NCBI GenBank assembly: GCA_937896705.1
Contig: CALBOC010000303.1
Location: 1-7,447 of the forward strand
Source: an uncultured Micrococcaceae bacterium
GTDB lineage: Bacteria > Actinomycetota > Actinomycetes > Actinomycetales > Micrococcaceae
Direction: 5' to 3'
DNA length: 7,447 bases
The notes below the pieces were generated by a model. The model was not told the origin of the DNA. It saw only the letters and a list, made by a program, of their open reading frames with translations, and made no database searches. Below, piece after piece: positions 5,624 to 7,447 of this stretch. Position numbers and translations under genes: made by a program. The stretch's first letter is position 1; each line of letters opens with the position of its first letter.

Positions 5624-6222
5624 TTTGGGTCAGCTATGCCTAACCATTCAAACCAGCCTCGATTGAGCACCAGCCATGCAATCAACCCGTAGGCTGCTTG
5701 GCCGGGCAGGCCGTCGTTGATCATGACGTCTTCGTTAAAGTTTTGGTGGTTCACCAGGTCGGTGAACGCGTCGATGTAGGGGACATCGCGTCGCACTGCG
5801 ACATCTTGGTAGGCGGCATTGAGCTGTGCCAGATGCTTGTTGATCTCGGTGTCCTGTGCGGGCGTGGGCCCAACGATGAATGTCGAAATCTTGTGCTGGG
5901 CTGCCCGGTCCAGTGTGTTGGCCAGGTGCAGTCGGGCCCGCGCTGAAGAACCTGCCATCTCCAGTGGATCCTGCGGCACCGCGATGAGCATTCGATTTTC
6001 GGTCTCATCGGTGGCAAGCCGGGGCAGCACTTCGCGTTCCCATCGCTCTGACAATTCAGCGGTGGTTTCCCCGGGGAAGACTAATGGGTAGGACTCGATG
6101 AGCAGGTCACGGGCCTGGGTTTTGGCCAGCACGCGGCCAAGCCATCCGAGACCGCGGGCATCACCGGCACCGGTGAGGGTTTGGGCACCGACGGAGAATA
6201 ATCGGATGTTTCGAGTGTGCAC
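5611..6222 (-). CDS. SGNH/GDSL-hydrolase-like protein with degenerate catalytic motifs
   Basis: A 203-residue cytoplasmic-looking protein (no signal peptide or membrane helix) that resembles actinobacterial GDSL-type esterases in overall layout. Block I, normally GDS(L) with the nucleophile serine, reads SVGAQTLTGAGD (10-21), so the Asp-Ser pair is missing. The PGETT stretch (50-54) keeps the block II glycine. Block III, normally GxND, reads AVPQD (81-85). Block V, normally DGxHP with the catalytic Asp and His, reads NDGLPGQAAYG (169-179), lacking the histidine. It is therefore probably not an active esterase of the usual type. The GTG at 6222 is chosen because AAAGAGG lies 8 nt upstream and the product then begins at the first beta strand; an in-frame ATG at 6324 lies inside a terminator hairpin. 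It sits between kgd and bL37 on the same strand. Function is unknown. Confidence 0.78.
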   Translation of the reverse strand: MHTRNIRLFSVGAQTLTGAGDARGLGWLGRVLAKTQARDLLIESYPLVFPGETTAELSERWEREVLPRLATDETENRMLIAVPQDPLEMAGSSARARLHLANTLDRAAQHKISTFIVGPTPAQDTEINKHLAQLNAAYQDVAVRRDVPYIDAFTDLVNHQNFNEDVMINDGLPGQAAYGLIAWLVLNRGWFEWLGIADPNIHR

Positions 6223-6230
6223 GTATTTTG

Positions 6231-6237
6231 CCTCTTT
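6231..6237 (-). promoter_or_regulatory. ribosome binding site deciding the SGNH-like start
   Basis: AAAGAGG on the minus strand lies 8 nt before the GTG at 6222. The upstream in-frame ATG at 6324 has no such site and falls in a hairpin. Confidence 0.65.
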
Positions 6238-6294
6238 CGCGAACCGGTATTTGTTCCACTGTAGCGCTATGCAGGAGAAATCTGCGGTTAAAGA

Positions 6295-6327
6295 CCTGTG
6301 GCGACCCATTTTGTGGGCCGCCACAGG
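6295..6327 (-). terminator. hairpin terminator downstream of the 2-oxoglutarate dehydrogenase gene
   Basis: A strong inverted repeat: CCTGTGGCG (6295-6303) pairs with CGCCACAGG (6319-6327), continued by CCCA/TGGG after one A-C mismatch, around a 5-nt loop. It lies 23 nt after the stop of the minus-strand gene. The minus-strand sequence after it (TCTTTAACC) has only a weak T-run, so termination may be partial, with read-through into the SGNH-like gene. Confidence 0.6.
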
Positions 6328-6350
6328 CGGTGCGCTATGCGGATGCTGTG

Positions 6351-7447
6351 CTAGGCGCCAAAGACGTCCTGCAACAACGCTTCTTGTTCCTCGTCGTGGC
6401 GTGGTTTGTTGCCAGCTGCTGGGGATGCTGCAGCCGGACGGCTAATAACCGAGACTTCACGATCCAGTTGCGGTACCAGGTACTGCAACATGAATGGCCA
6501 CGGACCTTGGTTTTCTGGTTCGTCTTGCACCCAGTGCACCGCGGCATTGGGGTACTTGTCGAGCTCGGTTTTGATCGCTTCGAGCGGGAGTGGGTAGAGT
6601 TCTTCGACCCGCACCAGGGCGATGTCGGATTCCATATCCAGTTTCTTCCGGCGGTCCACCAGGTCGTAGTAGAGCCGACCCGATACCAGGGCAACCTTCG
6701 ATGCTGAGGCGGCGGCCCGATTGTCGGGTACCACGGGCATGAAGCGACCCCGGGTGAAGTCTTCGACCTGGGATGCCGCAGCACGCAGGCGAAGCAGCTG
6801 CTTCGGGCTGAAGACAATCAGCGGACGACGCGGGGTCGAGTAGGCGTGTTCGCGCAGCAGGTGGAAGTGGTTTGCGCCGTAAGACGGTTGTACCACGCGC
6901 ATGTTTTCCTCTGCCGACAGCTGCAAGAACCGTTCGATGCGTGCCGAGGAGTGGTCTGGTCCCTGGCCTTCATAGCCGTGGGGCAGTAACAGCACGATCG
7001 AGGAGTGTTGGTTCCACTTTTGCTGCGATGAGGAAATGAACTCATCAATGACGATCTGGGCGCCGTTGATGAAGTCACCGAATTGGGCTTCCCATAGCAC
7101 CAGGGCTTCTGGTCGTTCGACCGAGTAACCGTATTCGAAACCGAGTGCGGCGTATTCGGAGAGCAGCGAGTTGTAGATCCAGAACTTGGCCTGATCGTTG
7201 GACAGGGAGGCCAGCGGTGTCCACTCGTCGTTGGTTTCGCGGTCGTAAAAGACGGCGTGACGCTGGACGAAGGTTCCGCGGCGCGAATCCTGGCCGGCCA
7301 ACCGGACGGGGACACCTTCCATGGCCAGCGAGCCAAAGGCTGCCAGTTCTGCAAAGCCCCAGTCGATGTTGCCATTGATAGCCATCTTTTGACGGCGCTC
7401 CAGCAGGGTGAGCAGTTTCGGGTGCACGTTGAAGCCCTCGGGGATCT
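6351..7447 (-). CDS. kgd: 2-oxoglutarate dehydrogenase E1 (OdhA/Kgd type), C-terminal part
   Basis: The C-terminal 364 residues of the E1 component of 2-oxoglutarate dehydrogenase, which uses thiamine diphosphate to decarboxylate 2-oxoglutarate in the TCA cycle. The gene runs off the right edge; the frame is open to the end (IPEGFNVHPKL at the edge), so no start is visible. Family signatures: GQDSRRGTFVQRHAVF, GFEYGYS, LWEAQFGDFINGAQIVIDEF, LLPHGYEGQGPDHSSARIER, RRPLIVFSPKQLLR, and a tail with VQDEPENQGPWPF. In actinobacteria this E1 is usually fused to an E2-like succinyltransferase domain in a protein of over 1,200 residues; that part is not in the window, so the fused form is inferred. The alternative symbols odhA and sucA refer to the same role. 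Confidence 0.93.
   Translation of the reverse strand, partial: IPEGFNVHPKLLTLLERRQKMAINGNIDWGFAELAAFGSLAMEGVPVRLAGQDSRRGTFVQRHAVFYDRETNDEWTPLASLSNDQAKFWIYNSLLSEYAALGFEYGYSVERPEALVLWEAQFGDFINGAQIVIDEFISSSQQKWNQHSSIVLLLPHGYEGQGPDHSSARIERFLQLSAEENMRVVQPSYGANHFHLLREHAYSTPRRPLIVFSPKQLLRLRAAASQVEDFTRGRFMPVVPDNRAAASASKVALVSGRLYYDLVDRRKKLDMESDIALVRVEELYPLPLEAIKTELDKYPNAAVHWVQDEPENQGPWPFMLQYLVPQLDREVSVISRPAAASPAAGNKPRHDEEQEALLQDVFGA

Noticed and set aside
6223..6324. Longer start of the SGNH-like gene at ATG 6324
   Set aside because: The ATG lies within the terminator hairpin of the upstream gene, has no ribosome site, and the extra 34 residues precede the first strand of the fold.

Overview
The window looks like a chromosomal stretch of a moderate-GC actinobacterium, most likely Micrococcales/Micrococcaceae-like. 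The basis is the SigR/RsrA thiol-stress pair, the actinobacterial types of HisN, RsgA and EPSP synthase, the C-terminus of an OdhA/Kgd-type 2-oxoglutarate dehydrogenase, and a 24-residue bL37-type ribosomal protein. GC content looks mid-50s percent by eye (not computed), low for this group. The genus cannot be fixed from the sequence alone.

Left edge (1-92): the 3' end of a tmRNA gene (ssrA) on the + strand, followed by an intrinsic terminator.

Left block (123-4213, all on the minus strand, transcribed right to left): aroA, rsgA, hisN and two small fluoride-channel (CrcB/Fluc) genes. Junctions are very tight (ATGA overlap, 24-nt gap, 20-nt overlap, ATGA overlap), so this is probably one operon. 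It joins shikimate-pathway and histidine-biosynthesis enzymes, a ribosome-assembly GTPase and a two-subunit fluoride exporter. The two CrcB proteins show opposite charge bias, as expected of an antiparallel heterodimer, and both lack the usual pore phenylalanines.

Middle (4214-5471): a divergent control region, then sigR and rsrA on the + strand with an ATGA overlap. A candidate SigR-type promoter (GGGAAT... element) lies upstream of sigR, which would give autoregulation. The pair ends at a bidirectional hairpin terminator shared with the convergent bL37 gene.

Right block (5487-7447, minus strand): the 24-codon bL37 gene, an SGNH/GDSL-hydrolase-like protein whose catalytic motifs are all degenerate, a hairpin terminator, and the C-terminal third of the 2-oxoglutarate dehydrogenase E1 gene, which runs off the right edge.

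No mobile element, CRISPR array or phage gene was seen. This is mostly a conserved housekeeping region. The most interesting points are the apparently dead SGNH protein, the divergent Fluc pair, the very small ribosomal gene and the sigR control region.
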